Assembly: GCA_902551755.1 (NCBI GenBank)
Contig: CACDEB010000001.1
Location: 50,001 to 114,000 of the forward strand
DNA from: an uncultured Pelagibacteraceae bacterium
Lineage (GTDB): Bacteria > Pseudomonadota > Alphaproteobacteria > Pelagibacterales > Pelagibacteraceae
Direction of reading: 5' to 3'
DNA: 64,000 nt
Both the position numbers and the translations under genes were made by a program. Of the stretch, positions 1-11,133 are shown piece after piece. The notes under the pieces were generated by a model that saw only the letters and a program-made list of their open reading frames with translations, had not been told where the DNA came from and made no database searches. Every line of letters begins with the position of its first letter. The first letter of the stretch is position 1.

Positions 1-480
<480 letters not shown>

Positions 481-518
481 TTGATTTATGCACAGAAAAA
501 AATTCTGTGTTGAATCAA
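481..518 (-). other. Hairpin immediately upstream of 23S (probable pre-23S leader/processing stem)
   Basis: TTGATT..CACAGAA-aaaaa-TTCTGTG..AATCAA inverted repeat adjacent to the 23S 5' end. Confidence 0.55.
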
Positions 519-527
519 ATTTTGTTG

Positions 528-577
528 GAATGTTCATCTATTCGAACATTCTTGATTGTTCATCTATTCGAACAATC
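528..577 (-). repeat. Tandem pair of hairpins in the 16S-23S internal transcribed spacer
   Basis: GAATGTTC-ATCTATTC-GAACATTC followed by GATTGTTC-ATCTATTC-GAACAATC; both 8-bp stems perfect, loops identical. Confidence 0.85.
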
Positions 578-635
578 GGATATAGATATTGATAATAATT
601 AAAAATATTTACAAATAAAATAGCTAGGTTTCTCA

Positions 636-711
636 TGGTGGAGGATAGCGGGATCGAACCGCTGACCTCCTGAATGCAAATCAGGCGCTCTCCCAGCTGA
701 GCTAATCCCCC
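636..711 (-). tRNA. tRNA-Ala(TGC), CCA encoded
   Basis: Cloverleaf GGGGGAT-TAGCTCAGCTGGGAGAGC-...TTTGCAT...-GGTTCGATCCC-...ACCA on minus strand. Confidence 0.97.
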
Positions 712-719
712 AGATATAT

Positions 720-796
720 TGGTGGGCCGAGATAGACTCGAACTATCGACCCCACCCTTATCAAGGGTGTGCTCTAACCAACTGAGCTACCGGCCC
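720..796 (-). tRNA. tRNA-Ile(GAT), CCA encoded
   Basis: GGGCCGGTAGCTCAGTTGGTTAGAGCACACCCTTGATAAGGGTG... on minus strand. Confidence 0.97.
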
Positions 797-828
797 TCAT
801 TGTTTTTAAGAGAAACACAAAAATTAAA

Positions 829-857
829 AAGAGAAGTGCGGACGGTCAACATTAACC
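829..857 (-). other. 16S precursor processing stem, 3' arm
   Basis: Long near-complement to 2454..2481 (core GAGAAGTG.GGACGGT / ACCGTCC.CACTTCTC), flanking both sides of 16S. Confidence 0.75.
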
Positions 858-901
858 TGTTAAATATTTAGAATAAAATTATTAAATTTTATTCATCCTT
901 A

Positions 902-2377
<1,476 letters not shown>

Positions 2378-2385
2378 AAAAACGG

Positions 2386-2446
2386 CGCACACTAGCTTCT
2401 ATATAAATCTAAGAATAAATTTATATAATGTTGAAGTGTGTACGAC
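2386..2446 (-). other. Hairpin in 16S leader
   Basis: CACAC..CTTC..ATATAAAT / ATTTATAT..GAAG..GTGTG inverted repeat upstream of 16S. Confidence 0.4.
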
Positions 2447-2453
2447 AAATTTT

Positions 2454-2481
2454 GGTAACCTTAACCGTCCACACTTCTCTT
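2454..2481 (-). other. 16S precursor processing stem, 5' arm
   Basis: Near-complement of 829..857. Confidence 0.75.
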
Positions 2482-2557
2482 CTTAAATTTTAACTTTTCA
2501 AATAGCTAATTAGGTTTAAGCCTAATAATTAACAATTTTCATTGTTTGGAGAGATTG

Positions 2558-2585
2558 CTTATAGTACAAATCGTTAGTAAATCAA
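2558..2585 (-). promoter_or_regulatory. Candidate sigma70-type rRNA promoter
   Basis: Minus strand TTGATT-16 nt-TATAAG upstream of the 16S leader. Confidence 0.5.
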
Positions 2586-2676
2586 GGGATTATCAAAGAA
2601 AATAGCTCAAAAAAGTCAATAAAAACCTATACTTTTTATGCTGGTTTTTTTAAAGACAATAAATTATAGAAATTCC

Positions 2677-3984
2677 ATGAAATTTATTCAACTTAAGGTT
2701 ACATCATTAATAAGAAAAAATACTGAAGTATTTCTTTTAATACTCTTACTGATAGTTTCAACTCTGATAATTCAAGTTTACAACTCTCAAAGCAAAAAAG
2801 TTGATAATGAATATATTAAAGTTTTAAGAAACACTTACTTTAAAAAAACAATAAACCACATTTTCTTCAACTTAACTCCGAGATATGAGCAGATTGACTA
2901 TTCAGTTAAAAGCGGACAGACACTTAAAGATATTCTTAAAGAATTTTCTGTTAAAGATGATGAGATCAAAAAAATATTTGCAATTTTAAATAAAGAAGAA
3001 ACTAAGAAAATAAGATCTAAGCAAATTCTGAACATAGTTCTGGATAATACTGATAAAAAAAACAAGAAAATATTAAGTCTTTTAATACCTATTTCAAAAA
3101 CAAGAAAAATACAAATAGTAAAAAATTTAGATACAGATCAACTTAAAAAAGAAGAAATTGTAACTAACCTTACTAAAAAACTTGTATTAAAAGAAGGTGT
3201 CATTAGGTCAAGTCTCTATAAATCAGCTACAAAACAAAAAATAAGTCCTAATGTTATAATAGAATTTGCCAGACTCTATGGTTTTCAGGTGGATTTTCAA
3301 AGAGACATAAGAAAAAATGATTCATACCAAATTATCTATGAAACATTCATAGATGAAAATAATGAAGTATTTAGCACTGGAGAAATAATTTATGCTAACT
3401 TAATTATGAGAGGACAGTCGAACCAGTTATATTTTTATCCAGACAAAAAATTTTTTGGTCACTATGATGAAAATGGAAAAAGTATTAAAAAGGCTTTAAT
3501 GAAAACTCCAATAAATGGAGCTAGGTTGTCCTCTCCATTTGGAATGAGAAAACATCCTATTTTAGGTTTTAACAAGATGCATCGAGGTACTGATTTTGCT
3601 GCACCATTAGGTACACCTATCATGGCATCAGGTGATGGCATTATCTTAAAAGCAGGTTGGTGTGGTGGTGGTGGTAATTGTGTAAAAATAAAACACAATA
3701 CAACTTATCAAACAATTTATGCACATATGTCTAAATTTTCAAATCTCGCAGTTCCTGGCACAAGAGTAAAGCAAGGACAAATTATTGGTTATGTTGGATC
3801 AACTGGTATGTCAACTGGTCCACATTTACATTATGAAGTAATTGAAAATGGAAAAAAAATTAATTCGCAAACATTAAAATTGCCACCAGGAAAATCTCTT
3901 AAAGGGCCAGTGAGAGAAAATTTTGAAATTGTTAGAATAAAAACAGATGTACTTAAGTCAGATTTGATAATTAAAATTAATTAA
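2677..3984 (+). CDS. M23 family metallopeptidase (cell-wall endopeptidase)
   Basis: ORF 2638..3984; HRGTDFAAPLGTPIMASGDG and HLHYEV motifs; start at MKFIQ preferred. Confidence 0.85.
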   Translation: MKFIQLKVTSLIRKNTEVFLLILLLIVSTLIIQVYNSQSKKVDNEYIKVLRNTYFKKTINHIFFNLTPRYEQIDYSVKSGQTLKDILKEFSVKDDEIKKIFAILNKEETKKIRSKQILNIVLDNTDKKNKKILSLLIPISKTRKIQIVKNLDTDQLKKEEIVTNLTKKLVLKEGVIRSSLYKSATKQKISPNVIIEFARLYGFQVDFQRDIRKNDSYQIIYETFIDENNEVFSTGEIIYANLIMRGQSNQLYFYPDKKFFGHYDENGKSIKKALMKTPINGARLSSPFGMRKHPILGFNKMHRGTDFAAPLGTPIMASGDGIILKAGWCGGGGNCVKIKHNTTYQTIYAHMSKFSNLAVPGTRVKQGQIIGYVGSTGMSTGPHLHYEVIENGKKINSQTLKLPPGKSLKGPVRENFEIVRIKTDVLKSDLIIKIN

Positions 3985-3991
3985 AATTTTT

Positions 3992-4288
3992 TTAAGAAAT
4001 GTCTTTTTCTTTTTGCTCTAGTGAAACTCTTAAAAAGTGGTCCGCATACTGAAAATAGTTTTCTGATAGTATTTTATCTCCATTGGACAAAGCCTCTCTA
4101 GCAAGGTCGTTGTACTTTGAAATTAATTTTTGGACGTTTCCATTGCTTCTGTTTATTTTCCTTCTAAAAGAATTATCATTATTTGCAAAGTTACCGTTCA
4201 ATTTGTCTATATCCGAACTTCTTTTAAATGATCTGTCGGAGTGATTTCTATTTCTGTTTCTCTTTAAATTATTTCTAAATTGTCTCAT
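3992..4288 (-). CDS. DUF4167 domain protein
   Basis: Basic RN-rich N-term and KYNDLAREALSNGDKILSENYFQYADHFLR motif; sits beside prmC. Confidence 0.75.
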   Translation of the reverse strand: MRQFRNNLKRNRNRNHSDRSFKRSSDIDKLNGNFANNDNSFRRKINRSNGNVQKLISKYNDLAREALSNGDKILSENYFQYADHFLRVSLEQKEKDIS

Positions 4289-4294
4289 GTATTT

Positions 4295-5134
4295 TTAATT
4301 TATTTTTGTAGATACTATACATCTAATATTATTTCCATAGTCTTTGATAATTTTATTTATATAAAAATTTTTTTCTTTTAAGAATTTAGTCACCTTGTAT
4401 TTCTGATCGTATCCAATTTCAAGGATAAGTTTACCATTAATTTTTAATAAATGTTTTGATTTTGAAATAACTTTTTTAATTACTTCTAAACCATCTAATC
4501 CACCATCCAAAGCAATTTTTGGTTCATAAATTACTGAGTCCAAATATTTTATTTTATGTCTAATAATATATGGAGGATTACTTATAATTAAATCATATTT
4601 ATCGTTGTAAAAATTGTCAACATCTCTTTTGTAAAATTTAATTCTATCTAATAATTGATGTAAATTTGCATTGATTTTTGCCATTTTTAAAGCATTTTTA
4701 GATAAATCTATGGCATCACATTTGCAATATAGTCTCTCTTTTAAAATAGATATTGATAAACATCCGGAGCCAACACCAATATCAAGTAATCTTTTAAACT
4801 GATTTTTTTTTATTATTTTAAGTGACTGTTCCACCAAATGTTCTGAATCCGGGCGAGGGATAAGTACATTTTCGTTTGTTATAAACTTATCTCTCCAAAA
4901 ATTTTTATTGTTGGTAATATAGGCAATCGGCTCTTTTTTCTTTCTTCTATTAACAAAATTTAAATATTTTTCTCTTTCTTCTTTTTTCATCTGTTTCTCT
5001 GAATTAAGAAGAATGTCTTCCCTTGAAATATTTAGTGTTTTCGACATTAAAATTTCACAGTCAATTTTATATGAAGGTATATTATTTTTTTTGAGGATCT
5101 GTTGACCATCTTTCAAATTATCTATTATTTTCAT
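4295..5134 (-). CDS. prmC: Peptide chain release factor N5-glutamine methyltransferase
   Basis: [30 protein letters not shown] motifs; overlaps prfA. Confidence 0.93.
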   Translation of the reverse strand: MKIIDNLKDGQQILKKNNIPSYKIDCEILMSKTLNISREDILLNSEKQMKKEEREKYLNFVNRRKKKEPIAYITNNKNFWRDKFITNENVLIPRPDSEHLVEQSLKIIKKNQFKRLLDIGVGSGCLSISILKERLYCKCDAIDLSKNALKMAKINANLHQLLDRIKFYKRDVDNFYNDKYDLIISNPPYIIRHKIKYLDSVIYEPKIALDGGLDGLEVIKKVISKSKHLLKINGKLILEIGYDQKYKVTKFLKEKNFYINKIIKDYGNNIRCIVSTKIN

Positions 5135-6204
5135 GATATTTTTTTTAGTTCCTCCTCTTGGGCTTGAAGGCTTAAATTATCAATCATTTCATCAAAAATT
5201 TGTCCTTCCATAAACTCCTCTAGTTTATGCAATGTTAGATTAATTCTATGATCTGTGACTCTACCTTGAGGAAAATTATATGTTCTTATTCTTTCAGATC
5301 TATCACCTGATCCAATTTTACTTTTTCGATCTTTTGCTCTTTCCTCGTCTCTTTTATTTCTTTCGAACTCGTATATTCTCGATCTTAAAATTTTAAGCCC
5401 TTTCTCTTTATTTCTAATTTGAGATTTTTCGTCTTGTTGGCTAACAACAATTCCGGTTGGGATGTGTGTAATTCTTACAGCTGAGTCTGTAGTATTAACA
5501 CTTTGCCCTCCAGGGCCGCTGCTTCTGAATACATCAATTCTCAAGTCTTTTTCTTCGATCTTTATGTCTACTTCTTCTGCCTCTGGCAATACCGCAACTG
5601 TTGCTGCTGAAGTATGAACTCTGCCTTGTGTCTCAGTATCCGGAACTCGTTGGACTCTATGAACTCCGCTTTCATATTTTAATGAGGAATAAATATTTCT
5701 TCCTTTAATTGAGGCAATTACCTCCTTCAATCCACCTGCATCACTTTTTGATATACTTATTATTTCCAAAAACCATTTCTTTTTTTGGCTTACTTTTTCA
5801 TACATTTTAAAAAGATCTGAAGCAAAAAGACTTGCCTCTAGTCCGCCTGTTCCCGCTCGTATTTCTATTATCGCATTTTTGGTATCTGCCTCGTCTTTTG
5901 GTAACAAAAACAATTTTAATTTATTTTCATTTTTATCTTTTTTGAGCTCAAGCTCATCAAGTTCGATTTTGGCCAACTCTATCATTTCTCTATCATTGTT
6001 TTCATCATTGATAATTTTTTTTAGATCTTCCTTAGTTTTATCAAATATAAGATAATCTTTGGCATGATTTATTATTGAATTTAATTCTGAATATTCTTTA
6101 GATTTAGATGCAAATTGTTTTTTTTCAATTGCTCCAGATGATAACTCTTTTTCCAGAATCTCATGTTTTCTTATTATCTCCCTTACCTTATCAACTGGTA
6201 TCAT
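5131..6204 (-). CDS. prfA: Peptide chain release factor 1
   Basis: [31 protein letters not shown]. Confidence 0.96.
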   Translation of the reverse strand: MIPVDKVREIIRKHEILEKELSSGAIEKKQFASKSKEYSELNSIINHAKDYLIFDKTKEDLKKIINDENNDREMIELAKIELDELELKKDKNENKLKLFLLPKDEADTKNAIIEIRAGTGGLEASLFASDLFKMYEKVSQKKKWFLEIISISKSDAGGLKEVIASIKGRNIYSSLKYESGVHRVQRVPDTETQGRVHTSAATVAVLPEAEEVDIKIEEKDLRIDVFRSSGPGGQSVNTTDSAVRITHIPTGIVVSQQDEKSQIRNKEKGLKILRSRIYEFERNKRDEERAKDRKSKIGSGDRSERIRTYNFPQGRVTDHRINLTLHKLEEFMEGQIFDEMIDNLSLQAQEEELKKIS

Positions 6205-7304
6205 TAGATTTTATTTTTGATGTCTTTTTCTTTTTTCTCAACTAAAGCAACAACTTTGGAAATAATTTCATCATTTTTCAATTTTTCTTTTTGAACACCG
6301 TTAAGATATAACATGTTGCTATCTTTTCCTCCGCCAGTAATTCCAATATCAGACGAAGCTGCTTCGCCTGGTCCATTAACGACACATCCGATTATAGATA
6401 AAGTAAGAGGTGTTTTTATATGAGATAATTTTTCTTCTAATTTTTTGACTACATCAATCACTTCAAAACCTTGGCGCGCACAAGAAGGGCATGAAATAAT
6501 CTTTACGCCCCTGTTTCTTAAATTCAAGGATTTTAAAATTTCATTACCTATTTTCACTTCTTTAATAGGATCATCAGATAGAGAAACTCTAATTGTGTCA
6601 CCAATTCCTTCCATCAAAAGAGAGCCTAAGCCTATTGATGTTTTTACACTTCCAGGTAAAAAACTTCCTGACTCTGTCACACCTAAATGCAAAGGGTAAT
6701 CTGTCTTAGTTGAGAGAAGTCTGTATGATGCTATCGATAAAAACACATCTGAAGATTTGACGCTGACTTTAAAATTAAAAAAATCTTCATCCTCTATAAT
6801 CTTAATATTCCTCATTGCACTTTCCACTAAAGCATCTGGGCAGGGTCCTTTATATTTCTCCAAAATATCTTTTTCTAAAGAGCCAGCATTTACTCCTATC
6901 CTTAATGCACATTCGTAGTCTTTAGCCGCCGCTATTACTTGTTTAATTTTATCTTTTTGGCCAATGTTACCTGGATTAATTCTCAAACATTTTGCTCCAT
7001 TCTTAGCTGCCTCTATTGCTCTTTTGTAATGAAAATGAATATCTGCGATAATCGGAACTTTGCTTTCTTTTACTATTTCTTTTAAAGAATTTGTCGAATT
7101 CTCGTCCGGGCATGAAACCCTTACGAGCTCAGCACCTTCTTCAGCGCAATTATTAATTTGTTCAATAGTTTCTTTTACATTGGTAGTTAGAGTATTTGTC
7201 ATTGTCTGAACTGTAATTGAATTGTCTCCACCAATTTTTATATTACCAACATTTATCTCTTTTGTTTTCTTTCTTTTTATATCTCTAAACTCTTTATAAC
7301 TCAT
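6204..7304 (-). CDS. ispG: 4-hydroxy-3-methylbut-2-enyl diphosphate synthase (flavodoxin)
   Basis: [28 protein letters not shown]. Confidence 0.96.
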   Translation of the reverse strand: MSYKEFRDIKRKKTKEINVGNIKIGGDNSITVQTMTNTLTTNVKETIEQINNCAEEGAELVRVSCPDENSTNSLKEIVKESKVPIIADIHFHYKRAIEAAKNGAKCLRINPGNIGQKDKIKQVIAAAKDYECALRIGVNAGSLEKDILEKYKGPCPDALVESAMRNIKIIEDEDFFNFKVSVKSSDVFLSIASYRLLSTKTDYPLHLGVTESGSFLPGSVKTSIGLGSLLMEGIGDTIRVSLSDDPIKEVKIGNEILKSLNLRNRGVKIISCPSCARQGFEVIDVVKKLEEKLSHIKTPLTLSIIGCVVNGPGEAASSDIGITGGGKDSNMLYLNGVQKEKLKNDEIISKVVALVEKKEKDIKNKI

Positions 7305-8515
7305 TTATTTAAATTAAATTCTTTGTGTAATAATTCAACTGATTTTTTTAAATTTTTACTTTGGATTAAAACAGATATTTTTATTTCAGAAGTAGAAATA
7401 ACAAGAATATTAATTTTTTTATTTGCCAATGCCTGAAACATTCGATAAGTAACCCCTGGTGTCGTGATCATTCCAACACCAACAATAGAAACTTTTGCTA
7501 CATTTTTATCTACAATCAATTTTTTAAATTTTATCTTTTTGTTTTTTGAGATAAGTTTTTTAGTTTTAAATAGATCTTCAGACTTAACAGTAAACGTTAA
7601 ATCTGTTTCTTTACCATCTGAAGAAATATTTTGAACTACCATGTCAACATTTATAGAATTTTTATATAGTGGTTCAAATATTGCTGCAGCCACACCTGGT
7701 TTATCTTTCACACCAAGAAGACTTACTTTTGCATCGTTTTTAGTAAAAGATATGCCCCTGATTATATTAATATCCTTAATCTTTTTTCTTCCAATTATTT
7801 GTGTTCCTGGTTTATTTGTGAATGATGATTTCACATCAATTTTAATTTTATTTAATTTAGCATCCTGAATTGAAGCTGGCTGCATTACTTTAGCCCCAAG
7901 TGAAGACATTTCGAGCATCTCTTCGTAAGATAATACTTTTATTTTTTTTGCTTTTTTCGTTAAGTTTGGATCAGTAGTATAAACTCCATCAACATCAGTA
8001 TAAATTATACATCTTTTAGCTTTAAAAAATTTAGCAAGCATAATTGCACTTGCGTCACTGCCGCCTCTTTCAAGAGTGGTAATTCTATTCTCTTTATTTA
8101 AACCTTGAAAACCAGTTATTATTGGTGTGCCACCTCTCTTTAAATATTTTTTTATCTGATCTGTGCCAATTTTTATAATTCTTGCAGAACTATAGTTACC
8201 TTTTGTGATTATAGGGACCTGCCATGACATCCAAGATCTTGATTCAAAACCTAGGTCAAGTAGCTTTCCTGCGATTAAAGCGCTAGCCATTTGTTCACCT
8301 GTAGATGACAGAACATCTCTCTCAGAGTTGGGAAAATTTTTAGAAATTTTACCAGCTTTTTTTAAAAGTTCATTTGTTACGCCTTTCATAGCAGATGTTA
8401 CAACGATCACTTTATATTTTTTTTTAATGAACGAGATAATTATTTTAGATATTTTTATAATTCTATCTAACGTACCCACTGATGTCCCACCAAATTTTAA
8501 AACAATTATTTTCAT
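7301..8515 (-). CDS. lysC: Aspartate kinase
   Basis: [20 protein letters not shown], tandem ACT domains. Confidence 0.95.
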   Translation of the reverse strand: MKIIVLKFGGTSVGTLDRIIKISKIIISFIKKKYKVIVVTSAMKGVTNELLKKAGKISKNFPNSERDVLSSTGEQMASALIAGKLLDLGFESRSWMSWQVPIITKGNYSSARIIKIGTDQIKKYLKRGGTPIITGFQGLNKENRITTLERGGSDASAIMLAKFFKAKRCIIYTDVDGVYTTDPNLTKKAKKIKVLSYEEMLEMSSLGAKVMQPASIQDAKLNKIKIDVKSSFTNKPGTQIIGRKKIKDINIIRGISFTKNDAKVSLLGVKDKPGVAAAIFEPLYKNSINVDMVVQNISSDGKETDLTFTVKSEDLFKTKKLISKNKKIKFKKLIVDKNVAKVSIVGVGMITTPGVTYRMFQALANKKINILVISTSEIKISVLIQSKNLKKSVELLHKEFNLNK

Positions 8516-8580
8516 TGATATTTTATATTTAAATTTTTATATTTAGATAAAATACATCTTAAATGTAAAGTCAACAACCA

Positions 8581-9309
8581 ATGAAAAAAGATACTATTAA
8601 TAAAAAGGAAATTGATAAATTTTCAAAATTAGCTGACGAGTGGTGGGACCCTCAGGGTAAGTTTAAACCATTACATAATTTTAATCCAGTCAGACTAAAA
8701 TATATTAAAGATACAATTACCAAAAAATTTGGAAATAAATCAGAAAAATTACCTTTAAAAGACATAAGAATATTAGACATTGGTTGTGGTGGAGGTCTTT
8801 TAAGTGAACCCCTTTCGAGATTAGGTGCCGCAGTAACAGGTATAGATGCTTCAGACAGAAACATCAAAATTGCTAAAAAGCATTTAGAAAAAAGTAAACT
8901 AAATATTGATTATTATTGTTCATCTCCAGAGAAATTTGTTGTCAAAGAAAAATTTGATGTAGTGTTAAATATGGAGATAGTTGAACACGTAGATAATGTT
9001 GATTTTTTTTTATTAAAAAGCTCAGAACTTTTGAGTAAAAATGGCTTAATGTTTATTGCAACTTTAAATAAAACATTAAAGTCTTATGTCTTTGCAATAA
9101 TTGGTGCCGAATACATATTAAAATGGTTGCCAATAGGTACCCATGATTGGAACAAATTTGTAAAACCTGATGATTTAATCAATATTTGTAAAAAAAATTC
9201 ATTAACTTTAAATGACTTAATTGGTGTAAAGTTCAATGTTCTAAAAGATGAATGGATTGTGTCTGAGGATAGCTCTGTAAATTATCTTGCACAATTTTCT
9301 AAAACTTAA
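8581..9309 (+). CDS. ubiG: Ubiquinone biosynthesis O-methyltransferase
   Basis: EWWDPQGKFKPLHNFNPVRLKYI, DIGCGGGLLSEPLSRLGA. Confidence 0.94.
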   Translation: MKKDTINKKEIDKFSKLADEWWDPQGKFKPLHNFNPVRLKYIKDTITKKFGNKSEKLPLKDIRILDIGCGGGLLSEPLSRLGAAVTGIDASDRNIKIAKKHLEKSKLNIDYYCSSPEKFVVKEKFDVVLNMEIVEHVDNVDFFLLKSSELLSKNGLMFIATLNKTLKSYVFAIIGAEYILKWLPIGTHDWNKFVKPDDLINICKKNSLTLNDLIGVKFNVLKDEWIVSEDSSVNYLAQFSKT

Positions 9310-9728
9310 TTTTCTTTATCCTCTATCCAGGGAAACTCCTCAGTCTTAATGCCTTCTTGTTTAAGATCTTCGATTTCTTTTCGTGAAGCTTTTCCATAAA
9401 TTGCTTTTTTTTTTCCTTTCAGGTCATAATGTATTAGCCTTGCCTCATGAGCAAAGTTGTCTCCAACGTATTTAAAATTGTTTTTAATAAACTTTTTAAA
9501 TTCTCTTAGCTTTGACTTAATCTCCTTAATTTTATTAGTATCTCTTCTTTTAAGATCTGAGCTGTTTAATATATTTGGTGCCATCAAAGTTTTTTCTACT
9601 TTTCGAGAATCACAAATATGACAATTCAAATATTTTGACTTTTTTAATTTTTCGTATTCCTTAGAATTAGAAAACCAACTATCAAAAACGTTATTACAAT
9701 CTTTACAAATTAGTTTGTATTTAATCAT
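9306..9728 (-). CDS. DUF1178 family protein
   Basis: MIKYKLICKDCNNVFDSWFSNS...; C-terminal ARLIHYD. Confidence 0.85.
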   Translation of the reverse strand: MIKYKLICKDCNNVFDSWFSNSKEYEKLKKSKYLNCHICDSRKVEKTLMAPNILNSSDLKRRDTNKIKEIKSKLREFKKFIKNNFKYVGDNFAHEARLIHYDLKGKKKAIYGKASRKEIEDLKQEGIKTEEFPWIEDKEN

Positions 9729-9766
9729 GAAATATAAGTAATAATACTTTTCTCTTTTTTCAAGAT

Positions 9767-11068
9767 TTAAGTTCTATAGTCTGAATTGATAGATATATAC
9801 TTTTGAGTAAAGTCCATCGTATAGCAAGTAAAACTTTTGTTACCGTTATTAATTTCAATTGTTATTTCTAAATTAGCCTGCTTCATATAATCTGCGACAT
9901 CTTTTTCAATATAATTTTTATTAAGCTGTCCTTTGTCCAGAATTTTATACTCTCCTATAAATAAATTTACTCGATCTATTTCAAACTCCACATCCGCTTT
10001 TCCAGCTGCCATTAATATTCTTCCCCAATTTGGATCTTCTCCTGTAATTGCTGTCTTTACTAACGGTGAGTTAGCTATTGAAAATGATATTTTTTTTGCA
10101 TCAGTTTCACTAGAACATTTTAAGGTGTTAATTTTTAAAAACTTTGAGGCACCCTCGCCATCACTCACTACTCTTTTTGCTAAGTTTAGCAAAACATTAT
10201 TTAGAGCTAAATCAAAATCTTTTAATTTAATATCATTTATATTACTAATAGGTTTATTTTTTGCCTTTCCTGTTGAGAAAATTGTTACCATGTCATTTGT
10301 ACTGGTGTCGCCGTCACAACTAATTGCATTAAAGGTGTCTTGTATATTTTTTTTTAAAATTTTTTTTAATATATTCGAAGAAAGGTCTGCATCAGTAAAA
10401 ATATAAGCAAGGGTGGTTCCCATATTTGGAAAAATCATTCCAGATCCTTTAGCTAAACCATAAATTTTCACTTTTGTATTTCCAATATTACATTCCTCCA
10501 TAGCAAGCTTTGGCTTAAGGTCAGTTGTCAAAATACCCATTGCAGCTTTCATCCATAAATATTTATTTTGAGTGTACTTAATTTTATCTACCAAACTTTT
10601 AATGGAAGACTTAATTTTTTCTTTTGGAAAGACCTCTCCAATTGTACCAGTGCAACCAAATAAAACTTCATTTGATTTTACTTTTTTTGGATGTTCTTCG
10701 TCATCTTTTTGTTTATTCGTTAAATTTATCGATATTTCCTCAGAAATTTCTCTAAGAGCTTCATAACCTTTTTTTCCTGTTAGCGCGTTAGCATTTCTTG
10801 TGTTTACTAAAAGAGCACGAATCTTTTTTGTTTTTATTTTCTTATTCCATTTAATGTTTTCAGATATTACCTGAGATTGGGTATACACTGATGCATGTTC
10901 AGCGCCATGTCTGAAATAAAAAAGAACCAAATCATCTCTATCATTATTATATAAATTAGCTGAAGTCGTAGATACTGATACACCATCAATATGGTCTAAG
11001 TCCTGGAAGTCAGCCATTTTTGACTTTTCTTTTTTAGATAACAAAAAATTACTTAAATTTAAGGGCAT
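9767..11068 (-). CDS. argJ: Bifunctional glutamate N-acetyltransferase/amino-acid acetyltransferase
   Basis: KGSGMIFPNMGTTLAY, CDGDTSTNDMV, GEDPNWGRILMAAGKA. Confidence 0.94.
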   Translation of the reverse strand: MPLNLSNFLLSKKEKSKMADFQDLDHIDGVSVSTTSANLYNNDRDDLVLFYFRHGAEHASVYTQSQVISENIKWNKKIKTKKIRALLVNTRNANALTGKKGYEALREISEEISINLTNKQKDDEEHPKKVKSNEVLFGCTGTIGEVFPKEKIKSSIKSLVDKIKYTQNKYLWMKAAMGILTTDLKPKLAMEECNIGNTKVKIYGLAKGSGMIFPNMGTTLAYIFTDADLSSNILKKILKKNIQDTFNAISCDGDTSTNDMVTIFSTGKAKNKPISNINDIKLKDFDLALNNVLLNLAKRVVSDGEGASKFLKINTLKCSSETDAKKISFSIANSPLVKTAITGEDPNWGRILMAAGKADVEFEIDRVNLFIGEYKILDKGQLNKNYIEKDVADYMKQANLEITIEINNGNKSFTCYTMDFTQKYISINSDYRT

Positions 11069-11133
11069 TCTATTTAAAAAAATTAATTAATGACTATATA
11101 ATCAATTAATAATTAATTATATATCAAAAAAAA

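Noticed and set aside
9933-10406. 157-aa + strand ORF
   Set aside because: Fully antisense to argJ, low-complexity composition typical of AT-rich antisense frames.
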